Part shown: positions 22,840 to 25,107 of the stretch, in pieces
How positions within the stretch are numbered: position 1 is the first letter of the stretch
Layout of the letters: the number at the start of each line of letters is the position of its first letter
Assembly: GCA_016285335.1 (NCBI GenBank)
Contig: JAEEQO010000013.1
Location: 1 to 25,107, forward strand
Direction of reading: 5' to 3'
DNA length: 25,107 nucleotides
DNA from: Victivallales bacterium
Lineage (GTDB): Bacteria; Verrucomicrobiota; Lentisphaeria; Victivallales; UBA1829
Made by a program: the position numbers and the translations under genes
The notes under the pieces: model-generated
Seen by the model: only the letters and a program-made list of their open reading frames with translations
Told to the model about the DNA's origin: nothing
Databases searched by the model: none

Positions 22840-24123
22840 TCAGAACTTGATCTGGTATGGGTAGACGGCCGGGCCGTTGGAGGGACGACCCCAGCCGAAC
22901 GATTCCGGGCGGTATTCCTTCGTCGGACACCCCACGACCACGAGGTAGAGGCGCTTGATATTGCCCGGATTTTTATAGGTTAAAGTCTTCTCGGCCTCGG
23001 AATTTGCGCCCAGATAGGTCGGGTTGTTGTCGTTGTCCACGGCCACGAGGCCGTAACGCCAGCCGATGTTGTCCTGCGTGGGGAGTCCCCGGAACTGAAC
23101 CTCGACGGTCTGTCCGGCGGCGGGGAGCCTGATCTCGTCGACGTTGAACCCGTAGGTCTGAGGCGGATTGACGGGCCGGAGCCAGCCGTTGCCCGCGTCG
23201 CGGAGTTCGCTTTTCATCTCGCAGGCGTAGCGCACGCTGTCCTTGCGCTTGTCGGGGAAATCGAACGTGACGAGGCGGCTGTAGCAGTCGAGCAGCTCGT
23301 CGCCCATCTTTTTGACGTCGACCTTGTACATCCGCATGTACGTCTGCGCGAAGTCCTCTCCGGGCCTCGCGCCGCGGAACATGTCCGCCATGTACGTGAT
23401 GCCGTGCAGGAAGCTCCAGTATTCCAGCACGAACGGCGCGTGGTACATGTTGTCGCTGTGAAACAGGCTGAGGTGGATGCGCTGCTTGAAGTCCTGCCAG
23501 TGGTAGTTTTCGTCGGTGGTCCACTTCGGGTTCACGTTCCACAGCATCCACTGCGCGGAAGTCTCGAAGATGCCGCCCCCGCCGCCCTGCGAAAGCCCGT
23601 CGCTCGAAATCTGAATCTGGAAGCAGTGGCCGAGCTCGTGGGCGATGCAGTTGAGCGTTTTGTCCTGAATGCGGTTGGGCGCGACCCACAGCGCGCCGAT
23701 CACGCCGTCGTAGGAGCCCCCGTAGGCGGTCCCTTCGAGCGAGTAGTTGATCATGACCATCATGCGGTATCGGTCGGCCTTGCTCCCCGGCTGGAGGAAG
23801 CCCATCATGTCGCGGTAGACGTTGTAGAAATACTCCACGCGCGAAAGCAGGTTGTCGAGGTCGACCGTCATCTTCTGCCCGTTCAGGGGAGGGGCCTTGC
23901 TCAGATCGTCGCCGAATCCTTTTTCCCAGAAGCACACCACGTTCGGAGTGCATGCCATGCGGTAGTAACTCCATTTGGAATCGCGGCTGGTGAAGTCGTT
24001 GTCGCGGAGTTCCTGCGGGATGTAGATCTCTTTCCCCTTCGGCAGCGTGTAGCCCGGCGTCGACTGGGCACGGGCCGTCGCGACGCCCGCGAAGATCAGC
24101 AATGCGATGAACAGACGTTTCAT
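22840..24123 (-). CDS. Secreted HExxH zincin-like protein (DUF6055-like)
   Basis: The protein has 427 residues. The start ATG 24121-24123 is preceded by AGAGG at 9 bases and begins a Sec signal peptide (MKRLFIALLIFAGVATARA, cleavage before Gln20). An upstream in-frame codon overlaps the stop of the previous gene and would bury the signal. The central domain carries HELGH (162-166) with Glu187 in IFETSAQW as a plausible third zinc ligand, the arrangement of gluzincin-type metallopeptidases. It is preceded by MMVMINYSLEGTAYGG and followed by the Trp/Tyr-rich YHWQDFKQRIHL. The last ~110 residues look like a beta-sandwich, possibly carbohydrate-binding. The resemblance to DUF6055 is from memory of the family. 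It follows the GH2-like gene by 59 bases and is probably co-transcribed, suggesting a role in breakdown of glycans or glycoproteins. Confidence 0.8.
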   Translation of the reverse strand: MKRLFIALLIFAGVATARAQSTPGYTLPKGKEIYIPQELRDNDFTSRDSKWSYYRMACTPNVVCFWEKGFGDDLSKAPPLNGQKMTVDLDNLLSRVEYFYNVYRDMMGFLQPGSKADRYRMMVMINYSLEGTAYGGSYDGVIGALWVAPNRIQDKTLNCIAHELGHCFQIQISSDGLSQGGGGGIFETSAQWMLWNVNPKWTTDENYHWQDFKQRIHLSLFHSDNMYHAPFVLEYWSFLHGITYMADMFRGARPGEDFAQTYMRMYKVDVKKMGDELLDCYSRLVTFDFPDKRKDSVRYACEMKSELRDAGNGWLRPVNPPQTYGFNVDEIRLPAAGQTVEVQFRGLPTQDNIGWRYGLVAVDNDNNPTYLGANSEAEKTLTYKNPGNIKRLYLVVVGCPTKEYRPESFGWGRPSNGPAVYPYQIKF

Positions 24124-24182
24124 ATCGGAAAACCTCTTTTTTCGGATGGTTTTTTGTTTCTGCCGGAGAACCGCCGGACGCG

Positions 24183-25107
24183 TCACGGGGTGATGTAGAT
24201 GACGTTCTCCGCGAAATCGGTCTTGACCGGGAGGAACGCGAGTACGGCGCTGAGCTCGCCGATGAACTGATGGTCCCGCACTTCGAACTCGAAGTTGGTC
24301 AGGCTGGATTCCGAACCGTCGTCGAGGAATATCTCGGTGAATCCTTCCGCGAGGTAGAGCGTGCGTTCTCCGGCTTTCACCACATAGATGCGGCCCCAGG
24401 CGTATTTGAGCTGCGGGATCGGCGATTCGCGGCCGAATATCATCTTGTAACTTACAGGTACGCCCTGTTTGATCAGTTCATCCAGCACGGTGAGGATGGG
24501 ACAGACGACGCCCGTGGCGGAATCGGGGCGGAACGGCTTGCTGTAGGCCGGGAACTCAACCGGCTTCGAGCCGACGTAGACCGCGCAGGGCCTTGCGTTC
24601 GGATCGTCCAGCACGGGTGCGGGGCCGGACCCGGACGCGGCGACGTATTCGACGGGCTTGAAACGGCCGGGCGGGATTTCATCGTTATACGAGCCGAACC
24701 CGCCGTCCGACAGGTCGGCGGCGCGTGCCTCGATCGTCGCCTCCGCTTCGAACGCGGGCGACTTCATGTCCGGGGTGTCGATTGCGGCTGAACGCGCCTT
24801 GAGCGTGATCCTGCCCTTCTCGCGTGTGGCGCGGACGAACACGCGGTTCACGCCGCATTCCGCGAAGACATAATTCTTGTGGATCACGGAATCCTTGCCG
24901 AACTTGCCGGAATTGTAGCCGCCGAGGAAGACTCCAGGCCCTTCGAGCGTGAAGTCGATCCGGCGGGAATCGCACGGGCAGACGCGCCCCTTGTCATCGA
25001 CTACGGCGACATCGAAGAACGCGATGTCCGCGCCGTCTGCAAAGAATCCGCTGGGGCCGGTCACAGGCGTGAGGCGGATCCCGGCGGGCGCTCCGGCGCT
25101 TTCGATG
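24183..25107 (-). CDS. C-terminal part of a GH2-like glycoside hydrolase (cut by the window edge)
   Basis: This gene runs in from the right edge; the frame is open through base 25107, so only the last ~307 residues are visible and the start is not here. The visible part begins SAGAPAGIRLTPVTG, then FFADGADIAFFDVAVVDDKG and FTLEGPGVFLGGYNSGKFG. This is the Ig-like domain found at the C-terminus of many GH2 beta-galactosidase-type enzymes (the DUF4982/Big-like region), in which substrate-binding loops carry a GxGN-like segment. A second, less familiar domain follows (VVCPILTVLDELIKQG, YLAEGFTEIFLDDG). The catalytic domain is outside the window, so activity and family are inferred. It lies immediately upstream of the HExxH protein gene. 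Confidence 0.75.
   Translation of the reverse strand, partial: IESAGAPAGIRLTPVTGPSGFFADGADIAFFDVAVVDDKGRVCPCDSRRIDFTLEGPGVFLGGYNSGKFGKDSVIHKNYVFAECGVNRVFVRATREKGRITLKARSAAIDTPDMKSPAFEAEATIEARAADLSDGGFGSYNDEIPPGRFKPVEYVAASGSGPAPVLDDPNARPCAVYVGSKPVEFPAYSKPFRPDSATGVVCPILTVLDELIKQGVPVSYKMIFGRESPIPQLKYAWGRIYVVKAGERTLYLAEGFTEIFLDDGSESSLTNFEFEVRDHQFIGELSAVLAFLPVKTDFAENVIYITP

Noticed and set aside
1..25107. tRNA, rRNA, tmRNA, RNase P or SRP RNA genes
   Set aside because: None of their conserved cores was recognised on either strand by eye; the two RNA candidates reported do not match them.

Overview
The window is mostly GC-rich bacterial DNA with short, AT-rich intergenic promoters. Several promoters fit a TTGnnn-N16/17-TATATT or TATAGT pattern. 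The gene mix suggests a gut-type member of the PVC group, most likely Lentisphaerota or Kiritimatiellota: a GH115 lipoprotein, a GH2-like enzyme, a Gfo/Idh/MocA oxidoreductase, a UvrA2-type ABC protein, a DUF362 ferredoxin and scattered single biosynthetic genes. This placement is inferred from gene content, not from a phylogeny.

Layout from left to right. At 192-3140 (-) there is a GH115 alpha-glucuronidase lipoprotein with its own promoter, a palindrome near the transcription start and a terminator. At 3322-7477 (-) there is a tight four-gene operon read as aas-like acyltransferase/acyl-ACP synthetase, then queC, queE and folE, joining phospholipid re-acylation to preQ0 (queuosine) synthesis. 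A membrane glycosyltransferase follows at 7616-9106 (-), then long-form hisG at 9218-10108 (-). hisG is preceded by a roughly 300-nt structured leader ending in a strong terminator. A CatB-like acetyltransferase (10714-11373, +) and the rpsB-tsf operon (11634-13369, +) come next.

From about 13550 to 16430 the character changes to a low-GC island. It holds a zinc-ribbon/membrane/TPR-Sel1 repeat protein and, divergent from nothing recognisable, a candidate non-coding RNA gene (15653-15883, -). That RNA has a promoter, nested perfect inverted repeats and a T-tract terminator. Copies of a 75-bp GC-rich hairpin repeat bracket this island in opposite orientations.

GC-rich DNA then resumes: a DUF362/2[4Fe-4S] protein (+) behind a tandemly repeated Shine-Dalgarno segment; a secreted Val/Pro/His-rich repeat protein (-) with a good promoter, Shine-Dalgarno and signal peptide but AAG where its ATG should be; a UvrA2-like protein (-); a Gfo/Idh/MocA oxidoreductase (+); and a secreted HExxH protein downstream of a GH2-like gene cut by the right edge (-).

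The most interesting items are the structured RNA at 15653-15883, the structured hisG leader, the start-codon lesion at 18802-18804, and the repeat-bracketed low-GC island. All RNA structures were found by reading complementary segments by eye; no folding or database search was run.
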